64,000 nucleotides of DNA from Domibacillus sp. DTU_2020_1001157_1_SI_ALB_TIR_016 (lineage in GTDB: Bacteria > Bacillota > Bacilli > Bacillales > Domibacillaceae): contig NZ_CP135439.1 in NCBI RefSeq assembly GCF_032341995.1, positions 806,001 through 870,000 on the forward strand. Direction: 5' to 3'. Positions 9,099 to 17,680 of the stretch are shown in pieces (position 1 is the first letter of the stretch; every line of letters begins with the position of its first letter). The notes beneath the pieces are model-generated. The model saw nothing but the letters and a program-made list of their open reading frames with translations, did no database searches and was not told the origin of the DNA. Both the position numbers and the translations under genes were made by a program.

Positions 9099-9247
9099 AA
9101 AATTTTTCCTGTCTGATCAAATTCTGTCCAGCCTTCTTTCAGTGAAGTGTAATTCATTCTCCTGCTGATTGTTCTTCCTCATAGAATAATTCCGGTAGCA
9201 AAAATGAGCAGAAGAGTAGTTATGTTGATCAATGTCATTACTTTCAT
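9099..9247 (-). pseudogene. Possible decayed small membrane-protein gene
   Basis: On the minus strand an ATG opens a 22-residue hydrophobic peptide (LLLIFATGIIL) that stops at TGA. The same frame continues for another 29 codons with protein-like composition (WTEFDQTGKIFTP) to a second TGA. The ribosome site is weak. This may be a gene interrupted by a stop codon, or chance; the rest of the 9055-9292 gap shows nothing else. Confidence 0.25.
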
Positions 9248-9292
9248 TCTATATTTTTCTTACCTTGATAGATGTCCTTATGTTGGTTGGCT

Positions 9293-9631
9293 TCAGTGAT
9301 TGAAGTTATTCGCACGTTCCAGTAGGAACACGCCGTTTTGGGACGGTATAGAAAAAAGCTTTACCTGACCGCTTTCTTCACTGTAAAACTCGTAGTAAGT
9401 TTCTGGTTCCTTTTTTCGCACCACTGTAACACGATACCGCCAGGGTGTTCCGTTTGACATCCAGTCATCAGCGACTTTAACAGATAAAAGGTCATCTTCA
9501 CTCCAGCCTTGGCTTTTTTCTAAATAAGCGAGCACTTCCTGTTTCACTTGTTTTTCTTTGAATAGGTGAGGGGCCCACAAATAGAAAGCAGGATAAGCGG
9601 CCAACAGAAATAAAACAATCCATTTTGTCAT
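9293..9631 (-). CDS. DUF3139-like exported small protein
   Basis: 112 residues from the ATG that has GGAG eight bases upstream (a GTG nine bases further out overlaps that site). An uncleaved signal anchor covers residues 3-22, then a soluble domain with YLEKSQGWSEDDLLSVKVADDW and VRKKEPETYYEFY. This pattern (membrane anchor, helix, beta-sheet with a tyrosine-rich strand) is that of the Firmicutes DUF3139 proteins, whose role is unknown. It lies about 30 bp after the preceding membrane-protein gene and is likely cotranscribed with it. Confidence 0.65.
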   Translation of the reverse strand: MTKWIVLFLLAAYPAFYLWAPHLFKEKQVKQEVLAYLEKSQGWSEDDLLSVKVADDWMSNGTPWRYRVTVVRKKEPETYYEFYSEESGQVKLFSIPSQNGVFLLERANNFNH

Positions 9632-9661
9632 ATTCAGCACTCCAGTCTGCTTTTTTACTGA

Positions 9662-9979
9662 TTACATCGGTACAACGCCTGTCCTTAAGAACACGAGCAA
9701 AAATAAAAAACAAAAAGCCAGGCTGTTTAACAGAATGCTGATAAGTGCAGTCCGTCCTTTTTTCCCTAAAAGAGTACAAAGAATACCGAGCAATGGAAAC
9801 AGCCACATTAAAAAAATGGAAAATTCACCGAACGTATAGAAAAACACATCAGTCACCATAAGAAAAGGAATAGAAAAATAAACAAATAAGCAGATAATAG
9901 AAAAGAAAATATAATAATTTTTGTAAATGGATATTTTTAAAATCAATTTCAATCGTATGAAAAAGCCTGCCCGGTTCAA
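9662..9979 (-). CDS. Small four-helix membrane protein, unknown
   Basis: 105 residues, almost entirely hydrophobic: four predicted helices (about 20-38, 42-58, 60-75, 80-100) with short basic loops (GKKGR). No family recognised. The start is doubtful: the first ATG reads through the stem of a terminator belonging to the upstream DUF2922 gene (its codons 2-5 are the stem sequence) and no ribosome site is seen. A TTG a few codons later could be the true start. It forms a pair with the DUF3139-like gene downstream. Confidence 0.55.
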   Translation of the reverse strand: MNRAGFFIRLKLILKISIYKNYYIFFSIICLFVYFSIPFLMVTDVFFYTFGEFSIFLMWLFPLLGILCTLLGKKGRTALISILLNSLAFCFLFLLVFLRTGVVPM

Positions 9980-9991
9980 AACGGGCAGGCT
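9957..9991 (-). terminator. Intrinsic terminator of the DUF1659-DUF2922 operon
   Basis: Near-perfect stem GCCTGCCCG / CGGGCAGGC, with the minus transcript running into T5. It lies just past the DUF2922 stop codon. Confidence 0.85.
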
Positions 9992-9997
9992 TCACGA

Positions 9998-10210
9998 TTA
10001 CAAAATCTCGGTTACTTCACGGTCGATCAAGCTGGCACTTTTGGAAGCGGTGAATAAGCCGGTTGAGGCCATAAAAACGCCGGATGCGATAATCGCGTTC
10101 ATCGCCTGCGCAACGGCTGCCGCATCCACCGGTTCAACCGGTGTATCGATCGTGAGGCTGGACGTGCCGCCTCCGGCAGTAGTGAATTGAAGCTGTAGGG
10201 TTTTAGCCAT
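9998..10210 (-). CDS. DUF2922 family protein
   Basis: 70 residues. The pattern KTLQLQFTTAGGGTSSLTIDTPVEPVDAA..V..AMNAIIASGVF is typical of DUF2922, short Firmicutes proteins of unknown function almost always encoded beside a DUF1659 gene. That pairing holds here with a 17-bp gap. AAGGAGG precedes the start. No signal peptide or membrane segment. Confidence 0.85.
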   Translation of the reverse strand: MAKTLQLQFTTAGGGTSSLTIDTPVEPVDAAAVAQAMNAIIASGVFMASTGLFTASKSASLIDREVTEIL

Positions 10211-10227
10211 ACAGTATTCCTCCTTTT

Positions 10228-10443
10228 TTAGTTAATAGTCGAAGTATCGTTTCGCTCAATGGATACGAGCGGCCGTGCAGACAGCCCGGCAATCGCTGCA
10301 GCGGCAGCATTGAACTGATCAGGCGTGACATCTGTTTTTACGTTTGAATACGTTTTTGTTTGGAACAGCTGCTTACCATTTTCATCTACGCCATTGTCAA
10401 ACATAAGGCGCAATGATGATTTCGTTAAAGTTGCTTGTGCCAT
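10228..10443 (-). CDS. DUF1659 family protein
   Basis: 71 residues. LRLMFDNGVDENGKQLFQTKTYSNVKTDVTPDQFNAAAAAIAGL fits DUF1659, the regular partner of DUF2922. First gene of a two-gene operon with its own good ribosome site (GAAAGGAGGGG). The function of the pair is unknown. In many Bacillus genomes a YvrJ peptide gene follows; here a YvrJ gene lies 1.9 kb upstream, separated by an aldo/keto reductase and a regulator. Confidence 0.85.
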   Translation of the reverse strand: MAQATLTKSSLRLMFDNGVDENGKQLFQTKTYSNVKTDVTPDQFNAAAAAIAGLSARPLVSIERNDTSTIN

Positions 10444-10545
10444 TGTTTTCCCCTCCTTTCACCCTTTATGTACAAGGAAGAAAGGAAAATAGATACCCTT
10501 ATTTAAAAAAAGATGGGATGTATGCGGGACAGATACAATGTGTAA

Positions 10546-10575
10546 ACAAAAAGCCATCCCCTAAAAAGGGATGGC
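10546..10575 (-). terminator. Intrinsic terminator of the aldo/keto reductase gene
   Basis: Stem GCCATCCC / GGGATGGC, with T5 following on the minus strand, next to the reductase stop codon. Confidence 0.85.
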
Positions 10576-10580
10576 CGCTG

Positions 10581-11609
10581 TCAGGCATTGACGTCACGTA
10601 ATAAAATGGAATCGATTTTTGAAAGCTCTTCATCAGAAAAGTGAAGGTTGTCAAGAGCTTTTACGTTTTCTTCAATCTGGCTTACTTTGCTTGCGCCAAT
10701 CAGGGCCGAAGTGACCCGGCCATTACGCAGTACCCAGGCTAGAGCCATCTGGGCAAGCGACTGGCCGCGTTCCACAGCCATGTCGTTTAAAGCACGGATT
10801 TGTGCCCGGACTTCATCGGTAATCCGCTCTTTCTCCAGAAATCCGGTCCTTTTAGCGGCACGAGAATTGTCAGGTACGTCGTAAATATATTTATTTGTCA
10901 GCAGTCCCTGCGCCAACGGACAAAAAGCGATCGAACCAATGCCATGTTCATCCAGTACATCCTGCAGACCGTCTTCTATCCAGCGCTCGAACATGGAATA
11001 AGACGGCTGGTGAATGAGAATCGGCGTGCCAAGTTCCTTGGCAATGCTTGCTGCTTCGGCTGTCTGTTCGGCAGAATAACTCGAAATTCCGACATACAAA
11101 GCTTTTCCCTGGCGGACAAACAAATCCAGCGCCCCGATGGTTTCTTCTAAAGGCGTATCCGGATCTGGGCGATGAGAATAAAAAATATCCACATAGTCAA
11201 GATTCATCCGTTTTAAGCTTTGATCCAGGCTGGCAGTTAAATATTTTTTTGACCCCCATTCACCATAAGGACCTTCCCACATATAATAACCGGCTTTGGT
11301 AGAGACAATAATTTCGTCGCGGTACGGAGCAAAATCACTGTGCATGATTTTTCCAAACATAGCTTCAGCAGAGCCTGGCGGCGGTCCATAGTTGTTGGCA
11401 AGATCAAAATGAGTAATGCCGAGATCAAACGCCCGGCGCAGCATTGCCCGGCCATTTTCAAATGTATCAACACCGCCGAAGTTGTGCCAGAGGCCCAGTG
11501 AAATGGCGGGGAGAAGAAGACCTGATTTTCCGCTTCGGCGGTACTGCATGCTGCCTTTGTAACGGTCAGGGTTTGCCAGATAACGATCGGAGTTGGTTAG
11601 GTAGCTCAT
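10581..11609 (-). CDS. Aldo/keto reductase, YghZ/Gpr (L-glyceraldehyde-3-phosphate reductase) type
   Basis: 342 residues, a (beta/alpha)8 NADPH-dependent oxidoreductase. The catalytic residues are visible: Asp and Tyr in FDLANNYGPPPGSAE, Lys in VSTKAGY, His in YVDIFYSHRPDPDTP. The C-terminal ALIGASKVSQIEENV is the NADPH-binding segment. Length, the N-terminal YLANPDRYKGSMQYRRSGKSG and the GPPPGSAE loop match the YghZ/Gpr branch, which reduces short aldehydes such as methylglyoxal and L-glyceraldehyde 3-phosphate. It is divergent from a HxlR-type regulator gene 132 bp away, a common arrangement for electrophile-responsive reductases. Confidence 0.88.
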   Translation of the reverse strand: MSYLTNSDRYLANPDRYKGSMQYRRSGKSGLLLPAISLGLWHNFGGVDTFENGRAMLRRAFDLGITHFDLANNYGPPPGSAEAMFGKIMHSDFAPYRDEIIVSTKAGYYMWEGPYGEWGSKKYLTASLDQSLKRMNLDYVDIFYSHRPDPDTPLEETIGALDLFVRQGKALYVGISSYSAEQTAEAASIAKELGTPILIHQPSYSMFERWIEDGLQDVLDEHGIGSIAFCPLAQGLLTNKYIYDVPDNSRAAKRTGFLEKERITDEVRAQIRALNDMAVERGQSLAQMALAWVLRNGRVTSALIGASKVSQIEENVKALDNLHFSDEELSKIDSILLRDVNA

Positions 11610-11710
11610 ATGAAAGTCTCCTTTGTTTCATAGTCTTCTTTCAGTGTAACGCTTTCATTTCTCACTGAAAAGTAGTGAAATTTTTAAAAGGTAATATGGT
11701 ATGGTATAGG

Positions 11711-11729
11711 TACTATCAAAAAGATAGTA
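11711..11729. promoter_or_regulatory. Palindromic operator candidate for the HxlR-type regulator
   Basis: TACTATC-AAAAA-GATAGTA, a perfect 7-5-7 inverted repeat ending 13 bp before the regulator's start. HxlR/YodB-family proteins bind TACT...AGTA-type palindromes, so autoregulation is likely. Confidence 0.55.
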
Positions 11730-11741
11730 AGGGGGATGGAT

Positions 11742-12056
11742 ATGAGTAAAGAAGAATTGGTTATTGAATGTTCAATTGAACGGGCACTCGACATCATTGG
11801 ATCCAAATGGTCTTTTTTAATCCTGCGGGAATTGTTCTGCGGAACGAAACGGTTTGGAGAACTTGAACGCGCTGTCCAGGGGATCAGTCCAAAATCTCTG
11901 TCCGATACGCTTCGCCGTCTAGAAGCGAATGACATTGTCGTGCGGAACGTGTATCCGACCGTACCACTTCGCGTCGAGTATACGTTAACTGAAAAAGGGC
12001 AGGATTTTCATAAGATTATTAAAGAAATGAAGCTGTGGGGCGCGAAGTGGGGATGA
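11742..12056 (+). CDS. HxlR-family winged-helix regulator
   Basis: 104 residues. The fold signature is clear: CSIERALDIIGSKWSFLILRELFCG (the conserved Cys and KW motif), then RFGELERAVQGISPKSLSDTLRRLE as the recognition region, and the wing VPLRVEYTLTEKG. The N-terminal Cys is the position used for thiol sensing in YodB-type members, so response to quinones, aldehydes or diamide is possible. Start choice: AAGGGGG leaves six bases to this ATG, whereas an ATG six bases upstream would directly abut it. Divergent from the aldo/keto reductase, its likely target. Confidence 0.85.
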   Translation: MSKEELVIECSIERALDIIGSKWSFLILRELFCGTKRFGELERAVQGISPKSLSDTLRRLEANDIVVRNVYPTVPLRVEYTLTEKGQDFHKIIKEMKLWGAKWG

Positions 12057-12144
12057 GAGAACCGGAAACATATAAATAGGGCCGGACTACTCGAAAAACT
12101 ACTTTTTCCGGCCTGACTATGCAGAAACCCGGCCGTTGCCATGG

Positions 12145-12184
12145 AAAGCAGCCTCCTTTGAAAAGGAGAGCTGCTTTTTCTTTT
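12145..12184. terminator. Intrinsic terminator
   Basis: Stem AAAGCAG..CTCCTTT / AAAGGAG..CTGCTTT, then T-rich sequence; ends the regulator transcript. A weaker hairpin (GGCCGGA...TCCGGCC) lies at 12080-12113 without a U-tract. Confidence 0.75.
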
Positions 12185-12320
12185 ATTCTTTCATTTTACC
12201 GGGCAGATTTTGAATAGACTGAATGACGCCATCAAGCTTCGTTTCAATCCGGTACAAAAGATAAAAAGTCACCGCGATTGGAAAGCCGACGTCCTGGATA
12301 AGCGGCAGTATCGTCTCCAT
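12183..12320 (-). CDS. YvrJ-family small membrane peptide
   Basis: 45 residues from the ATG preceded by AAAGGAGG; a longer frame exists upstream but would place the ribosome site inside the gene. One membrane helix (IQDVGFPIAVTFYLLYRI) followed by an amphipathic ETKLDGVIQSIQNLPGKM tail: this is the YvrJ family pattern. Its function is unknown. These genes usually sit with DUF1659/DUF2922 genes, which are found about 1.9 kb away. Confidence 0.85.
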   Translation of the reverse strand: METILPLIQDVGFPIAVTFYLLYRIETKLDGVIQSIQNLPGKMKE

Positions 12321-12380
12321 CAAACCATCCTCCTTTCTAATGGTTATATACAGGGAATGCGCCCAATTCGAAACCCCGTT

Positions 12381-12417
12381 TAAAAAAAACACTGTGAACG
12401 GCTCCGTTCACAGTGTT
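12381..12417 (-). terminator. Intrinsic terminator overlapping the cyclase stop codon
   Basis: Stem AACACTGTGAACG / CGTTCACAGTGTT with a very short loop, then T7 on the minus strand. The TGA stop of the diguanylate cyclase lies inside the right arm. Confidence 0.85.
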
Positions 12418-14063
12418 ACAGATTCATAGGTTGTAGTCCGGGCGCGTCCCTTGCGCTTTGACGTATAAAGAGCTTCGTCTGCTTTTCGTATTAAAAGAGA
12501 AGGGTGGTCGCCAGGCTGAGGCGTAAGAGTGGCGCCTCCGATACTAACCGTAATCACTTTGTTTTTATGGTCTTCATGCAAAATGCCAAGACGTTCAATC
12601 GCCAGACGGATTTGTTCAGCAAGTTTAAAACTCCTCACTGGTACGCCGGGCGGTAAAATAACGGCCAGTTCCTCGCCGCCATAGCGTGCAGCCGAAGCAC
12701 CAGCTTCTTTTGCAATCTCATCTACTGCTTTTGCTACATGCTGCAGCGCTCTGTCACCGGCATCATGCCCATATCGATCGTTGTATTTTTTAAAAAAGTC
12801 AATATCAAGCAGAAGAAGAGAAATTGGCTCCTTCTGTTCAAACGCTTTTTTCCATGACAGCGCCAGCATATCATCAAAAAAGCGGCGGTTGCCAATGCCG
12901 GTTAAGCTGTCACTGAATGACAGGCGCCGCAGCTGTTCATTGGTCCGGCACATTTCTTCTTCTGCCTGCAGGCGAAGTGCCTGCTCCCTTTGAAGGTCGC
13001 GTGCCATATCGTTATAAGCACCACAAAGCTCTCTGAATTCTTTAGATGCATTTGTAAATACTCGATCATCAATTCGGTGGCTGTAATGGCCTTTTCGCAA
13101 AATGGTGGTTCCTTCGAGCAGGGCCTGAATCGGCTCGGTGATCCGGCCGATCAAACGGCGTATAAAAAAATAAGAAATAACAAAAATAACCAGTAAAATA
13201 ATGCTCATGAAAAAAAGCGTATCCCGAAATGGCTGCTCAATTTCCGCCGTGGACACTTCACTGATCAGCACCCACTCATCTCCATTGATCCATGTATACT
13301 GGCCGATAGATTCTATTCCATTTGCATTGAGGTAGGGCTCGGTCCGGTTTTGCCGCTGAAGCGCGTCTTGAAACAGCTTTGTGTTTTTTAGGGATACAGG
13401 AAACGTGCGGGAGGAGGCGCTTAGTACGGTGCCCGTTTTATCAACAAGGTACACATTTCCTGTTTTCCCGTATGCAAAGTCACCAACAATATGACGAATA
13501 TCATCCACCAGGACAATTCCAGCAAGGATGCCACCAAACTGGCCATTTTCATTGGTAACGGGAGCGGAAAAAATGATTGAGCGGATGTTTCGTTCGCCAA
13601 TCAGCCGTACACCGGTTGTAAAGGTATGCCACTCCATGCCTTCTTGAAAATAAGGTGTGTTGTACACATTGATTTTTCTCGTTTCTGCCCGGGGATTGGT
13701 ATTGTATAAAATACGTCCATTCCTGTCGGCATAAAACAAATCATAAAAAAGCGTTCGATTGTTGCCAAGCAGCTCCAGTTTTTCATAAAAGCTTTTATCG
13801 GCGTTTGAAGCCTCCGGCAGCTCACTTAAATAGTTAATGTCGCGTGTCAGCTCATCCTGCCATTCGCTGATAAATTCATTCTGCATTTGCAGGGATTTAT
13901 TTAAATTGGTAAAAGCATCGTGTTCACGCTGCTCTTGAACAAAAATTAATAAAGGGAAGATAGACAACAGTCCGCCAAACAAAATCAACATCGAAATGCC
14001 GGTCAAAAAGCGTCCTTTTAGCGTCATGGATCTCCCATTAAATATCTGTGAAAAGGGATTCAT
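12408..14063 (-). CDS. Membrane diguanylate cyclase (Cache - HAMP - GGDEF)
   Basis: 551 residues. A membrane helix at about 20-40 is followed by an extracellular double-Cache sensor (about 45-275, with DLFYADRNGRILYNTNPR and GNVYLVDKTGTVLSASS), a second helix (about 283-303), a HAMP segment (about 305-360), a short coiled coil, and a C-terminal GGDEF domain. The active-site motif is GGEEL (around residue 463), within the range seen in active cyclases, and the substrate-site LTGIGNRRFFDDML is intact. The allosteric RxxD inhibition site is absent, so product feedback is unlikely. It should make cyclic di-GMP in response to an external small molecule. Confidence 0.93.
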   Translation of the reverse strand: MNPFSQIFNGRSMTLKGRFLTGISMLILFGGLLSIFPLLIFVQEQREHDAFTNLNKSLQMQNEFISEWQDELTRDINYLSELPEASNADKSFYEKLELLGNNRTLFYDLFYADRNGRILYNTNPRAETRKINVYNTPYFQEGMEWHTFTTGVRLIGERNIRSIIFSAPVTNENGQFGGILAGIVLVDDIRHIVGDFAYGKTGNVYLVDKTGTVLSASSRTFPVSLKNTKLFQDALQRQNRTEPYLNANGIESIGQYTWINGDEWVLISEVSTAEIEQPFRDTLFFMSIILLVIFVISYFFIRRLIGRITEPIQALLEGTTILRKGHYSHRIDDRVFTNASKEFRELCGAYNDMARDLQREQALRLQAEEEMCRTNEQLRRLSFSDSLTGIGNRRFFDDMLALSWKKAFEQKEPISLLLLDIDFFKKYNDRYGHDAGDRALQHVAKAVDEIAKEAGASAARYGGEELAVILPPGVPVRSFKLAEQIRLAIERLGILHEDHKNKVITVSIGGATLTPQPGDHPSLLIRKADEALYTSKRKGRARTTTYESVTL

Positions 14064-14364
14064 TTTTTTCCTCCACTGCCACTCTCTTCTTTTATTGTAA
14101 CAAATTTACTAGATGGGTATCGATTTTTCTTGTGCTTCTATATGAAAAAAAAGCTAGTTTTCTAAACTGGGCTGAACATTTCTTTTTGTGTGAAAAAAGA
14201 ACTGGTTGTATACTGTGGAATGGAATAGATGGCTATTATTTTTATTTTTACGAGAGTAAATAACTAGTTTTTCGGAACTTTATGATTCATTAGTCCGTAT
14301 TCATTAGCTGGCGTGAAGGGAAAAACAACTAAAATAAACAAAGAATGGACAGGGAGAGGATAGC
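14064..14364. other. Intergenic control region of the second chemoreceptor
   Basis: About 300 bp between the divergent cyclase and chemoreceptor genes. Apart from one good sigA-like promoter and a few A/T-rich repeats of CTAGTTTT, nothing coding or structured is evident; the chemoreceptor leader would be about 140 nt. Confidence 0.5.
14186..14214 (+). promoter_or_regulatory. sigA-like promoter for the second chemoreceptor
   Basis: TTGTGT and TATACT with exactly 17 bp between them. Confidence 0.45.
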
Positions 14365-16086
14365 GTGGGTAAAAGCATAAAAGGAAAAATGCTCTTTATT
14401 TTTTCAGTGATTGTTCTTCTGGCTTGTATGGCTATTTCATTTGTTAGTTACCATGCTGCACAACAGCTGGCGAAAGATTCGCTCAGCAGTGTAACGGAAA
14501 ATATTGCAAGCCGTGCAGCCGGCATGATTGATACAGCACAATATGAGAACATAACGGTAGAATCCGGTGAAACCGTTTATTACAAGGAACTGCGTGCCAA
14601 TTTAAATGAGTTAAGAGAAATGAATGGTGTGGAATATCTGTATACAATGGCTCGTGAGGAGGAAGGGGATGGCTATCGTTATGTTTATATGGTCGATGGC
14701 ATGCCCAAAGGGGATGAAAATGCGTCCGGGCTTGGAGAAATAGAAGAAAACGAAGAATACTACGCCATGATGAATCGAGTATTCGAAACAGGGAAAGTTC
14801 AAACAGAGATGAGCCGCACAGACGATTATGGTGCGCTGGTGACCACCTATGTACCGATCAAGGCTGGAGATGGCAGGGTAATCGGTTTGATCGGGGCAGA
14901 CTTTGATGCCAGTGAAGCTTACAAAACCATGCATGCTAACAAAATCGATTTGATTCTCCTGACCGGGCTGATCCTCGTTTTGAGCCTGCTCGTTATTTTT
15001 CTCGTGACCCACTATTTAACAAAGCCGTTAAAGCGTTTGACAAAAGAAGTAGAACGGGTAAAAGGCGGGGACTTATCTTCTAATATCAAGCCCAGCTCAA
15101 GAGACGAGTTTGGTGTTTTAACCGAGGCTTTCCAAGGAATGGTCCATGATTTAAAAAAGGTAATCGGAGGAATCAACGATAGCACGGACCAATTGGTGAA
15201 AACTTCCGGTGGACTCTTAAAGGATGCGCGTGAAATCAGCGAGGGAAGCCGAAAGGTTACAGCATCAATGCAGCAAATTGCATCAGGAACCGATATTCAG
15301 CGTAAACGGGCCGAGGAGGGTGCTGGCGTGATGAGTGAGCTGTCCCAAGGTATTCAGCATGCAGCCGCATCCAGCTCAGTTGTTTCGGAACGGGCTTCTT
15401 TAACGCTCGCTGAAGCCGAAAGCGGATTTCAAAAAGTGACAAATGTTGTTGAGCAAATGCATAATATTAACGAATCCGTCGGGCAGTCAAGCGAAGCGAT
15501 CAAGCAGCTGGAACAGCAGTCCGTTGAAGTAACAGACATTCTTCAGGTGATTCAGGACATTTCTTCCCAGACAAACCTGCTTGCTTTGAATGCGGCAATC
15601 GAAGCAGCAAGAGCGGAAGAGCATGGAAAAGGATTTGCGGTCGTGGCAGAGGAAGTGCGGAAGCTGGCCGAGCAATCCGCACAGTCGGCAAAAAAAGTTT
15701 CCTTGCTGATTACGAATATGAATAAAGACACCAATCGGTCTGTTGACAGAATGAATGTAGTAGTAGAAAACGTGCAAAGCGGCATTTTGCTTGTTCGGGA
15801 AGCGGGAGAGGCTTTTGAAAGGATTTTGTCCTCAATAGAAGAAATCGCACGCCAAATTGAAGAAGTTTCTTCTGTATCTGAAGAAATGTCCGCTTCTTCC
15901 GAAGAAATTGCTGCTTCGGTGGCAGATTCTGCACAGGTGGCTGCCCAATCGGCAGACAGCACAAAACATGTACAGGCTATTGTTGTTGAACAAAGCAGCT
16001 TAACCGAGCACATGTCGGATTCCATTCAATCTCTTGCCCATATGGCAAAAGAACTTGATGGACTGGTACATAAGTTTAAACTTTAA
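14365..16086 (+). CDS. Methyl-accepting chemotaxis protein, Cache type
   Basis: 573 residues, GTG start with GGGAGAGG upstream. A membrane helix (about 8-30) is followed by an extracellular Cache-like sensor (about 35-190, with [24 protein letters not shown] and [16 protein letters not shown] beta strands), a second helix (about 194-214), HAMP (about 215-268) and a signalling coiled coil. The tip reads [20 protein letters not shown]. An unusual [12 protein letters not shown] stretch and Glu/Gln pairs mark methylation helix 1. It ends in LVHKFKL with no pentapeptide tether. It should couple to CheA/CheW and sense a small molecule of unknown identity. Confidence 0.95.
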   Translation: MGKSIKGKMLFIFSVIVLLACMAISFVSYHAAQQLAKDSLSSVTENIASRAAGMIDTAQYENITVESGETVYYKELRANLNELREMNGVEYLYTMAREEEGDGYRYVYMVDGMPKGDENASGLGEIEENEEYYAMMNRVFETGKVQTEMSRTDDYGALVTTYVPIKAGDGRVIGLIGADFDASEAYKTMHANKIDLILLTGLILVLSLLVIFLVTHYLTKPLKRLTKEVERVKGGDLSSNIKPSSRDEFGVLTEAFQGMVHDLKKVIGGINDSTDQLVKTSGGLLKDAREISEGSRKVTASMQQIASGTDIQRKRAEEGAGVMSELSQGIQHAAASSSVVSERASLTLAEAESGFQKVTNVVEQMHNINESVGQSSEAIKQLEQQSVEVTDILQVIQDISSQTNLLALNAAIEAARAEEHGKGFAVVAEEVRKLAEQSAQSAKKVSLLITNMNKDTNRSVDRMNVVVENVQSGILLVREAGEAFERILSSIEEIARQIEEVSSVSEEMSASSEEIAASVADSAQVAAQSADSTKHVQAIVVEQSSLTEHMSDSIQSLAHMAKELDGLVHKFKL

Positions 16087-16126
16087 AAAAACAAGCGGCA
16101 CTTTATAAAAGAGTGCCGCTTGTTTC
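16086..16126. terminator. Bidirectional intrinsic terminator
   Basis: Thirteen-bp stem AAACAAGCGGCAC / GTGCCGCTTGTTT, A7 on the left and TTTC on the right; it separates the converging chemoreceptor and small-protein genes. Confidence 0.85.
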
Positions 16127-16267
16127 TTATGTGCGCCGGTTTTCTACGCTTTTCATACGATTTTGGTCGTCTGGCAGACGGCTTTTGTCTTCTAAACGCT
16201 CATTCTTTTCCCTTTGAATTTGTTTCGTATTTTCTTCAAATCGTTCATTGTATGTTTTTTTCTCCAC
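16127..16267 (-). CDS. Small, highly charged protein downstream of HemY
   Basis: 46 residues from a GTG start, with GGAG ten bases upstream inside the tail of hemY. Almost every residue is polar or charged (ENTKQIQREKNERLEDKS), predicted as one long helix. It begins six bases after the hemY stop codon and ends at the shared terminator, so it is the last gene of that operon. No family recognised. The ribosome site, tight spacing and position directly before a terminator argue that it is translated. Confidence 0.6.
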   Translation of the reverse strand: MEKKTYNERFEENTKQIQREKNERLEDKSRLPDDQNRMKSVENRRT

Positions 16268-16273
16268 AGGTCA

Positions 16274-17671
16274 TCACTCCTTATGAGCAGTGTCCCCGTT
16301 TTCGGAAAGGGTATGCGCGATCTGCCTGCCGTTTTGGATGCAGGCTCCAATTCCAACGCCAAAATAAGAGCAGCCGGCAAGATGCAGATGCGGGTGATGC
16401 CGGTTAAGTTCAGCAGAAAGCCCCGCTACAGCCTGACTGTGTCCGAGGTGGTAATTTGGCATTAAATCCGTCCATGGCGTAATCTGGACGGTCATTGGTG
16501 CTTTATAAATGCCAAGGCTTTTTTGCAGATCCAAAAGGGCCGCCTCGGTAAGCTCTGCTTCAGTCAAACGTGCAAAAGAAGAGTAGTGCGGATTTGAGCT
16601 TTTATAGAAAAAACGGACGAGCAGGTTACGCTCCGCTGACGTGTGCGTCCATTTCCGGCTTGTCCAGGTGCAGGCGTCACACGTTAAATCGGTGCCTTTC
16701 GTTACGATAAAGCCGGTCCCATCCGCCGGAAGCTGTTCGTCTGGCAGGTTAAACCCTAAATAAACCGAGATAAGCGAAGAATTTTTCAGCTCGTTAAAAT
16801 GAGTATCGAGCACCGGATCATTTAAGAGCTTTTGCGCCGCATCGTGCGGGATGGCGAGTACAACATCATCGGCCAGAAGCGATTCCCCAGTATGAAGCGA
16901 AACCGAAACAGCATTCCCTGTTTTTTGAAGGCTTGTTACCTTTGTGTCTGTTAAGATACGGGCCGACGGTGAACGTTCTGCGAGCCGGTCGACCAGTGTA
17001 CCGAGTCCGCTTTTAAAGGAAACGAATTTTTTTCGTGCTTTATCACCGAGAAACGTTTCTTTATTGGCAGAAAATCCTTTGATGATACTCCCGTATTCGT
17101 TTTTATAATCAAGCAGGTACGGAAGCGTTGACTTCATCGTTAAATTGCTCAAATTCCCGGAATAAACGCCGGAGAGGACTGGAGCGATCTGTCGCTCGAC
17201 AATTTCAGGGCCAAGATAATAGGTTAAAAAGTCACCGACCGAATCTTCCGGGCCAAACGGATTGTCTTGTTTATCAAAATCAGAAAGTGCCGCTCGTTTT
17301 CCTTCTTCGGACAGAAGCGTGCTTTCGTTCAGCGATTCGATGCTTGTTGGAATGCCAAACACCGTTTCTTCAGGAATTTTGTGAAGAGTATTATTTGTAT
17401 ATAAATACGATACACCAGTTTCATTATAGACAAGCTCATTTCCAAGACCCAGCTCTTCAATGAGTGGCAGAACGCCGGCATTCCGGGCGACCATCGAATC
17501 CGCCCCAGTTTCAATCGTAAACCCATTCTCTTTGACTGTCCGGATTTTTCCGCCAAGTGTCTCATTTTGTTCCATGAGCACGACGTTCCAGTCCGGCTGC
17601 TCTTTTGTCAGGTGATAAAGTGCGGTCACGCCCGTAATGCCGCCGCCAATTATAACAACTGTTTTCATCAT
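16274..17671 (-). CDS. hemY: Coproporphyrinogen III / protoporphyrinogen oxidase
   Basis: 465 residues, FAD-dependent heme biosynthesis enzyme (HemY, also called CgoX). The N-terminal dinucleotide-binding signature VVIIGGGITGVTALYHL is at 5-21, with ETLGGKIRT following, and the C-terminal FAD segment LAGCSYFGVGIGACIQNG lies near 440. In Gram-positives it oxidises coproporphyrinogen III to coproporphyrin III in the coproporphyrin-dependent heme route. Usually hemY lies with hemE and hemH; here it follows an OsmC-type peroxide protein by 9 bp and no other heme gene is in the window. The start has GAGGAG. Confidence 0.93.
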   Translation of the reverse strand: MMKTVVIIGGGITGVTALYHLTKEQPDWNVVLMEQNETLGGKIRTVKENGFTIETGADSMVARNAGVLPLIEELGLGNELVYNETGVSYLYTNNTLHKIPEETVFGIPTSIESLNESTLLSEEGKRAALSDFDKQDNPFGPEDSVGDFLTYYLGPEIVERQIAPVLSGVYSGNLSNLTMKSTLPYLLDYKNEYGSIIKGFSANKETFLGDKARKKFVSFKSGLGTLVDRLAERSPSARILTDTKVTSLQKTGNAVSVSLHTGESLLADDVVLAIPHDAAQKLLNDPVLDTHFNELKNSSLISVYLGFNLPDEQLPADGTGFIVTKGTDLTCDACTWTSRKWTHTSAERNLLVRFFYKSSNPHYSSFARLTEAELTEAALLDLQKSLGIYKAPMTVQITPWTDLMPNYHLGHSQAVAGLSAELNRHHPHLHLAGCSYFGVGIGACIQNGRQIAHTLSENGDTAHKE

Positions 17672-17680
17672 TTCATCTCC

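Noticed and set aside
12080..12113. GGCCGGA...TCCGGCC hairpin as a terminator
   Set aside because: Only a 7-bp stem with a 20-nt loop and no U-tract; a better terminator lies at 12145.
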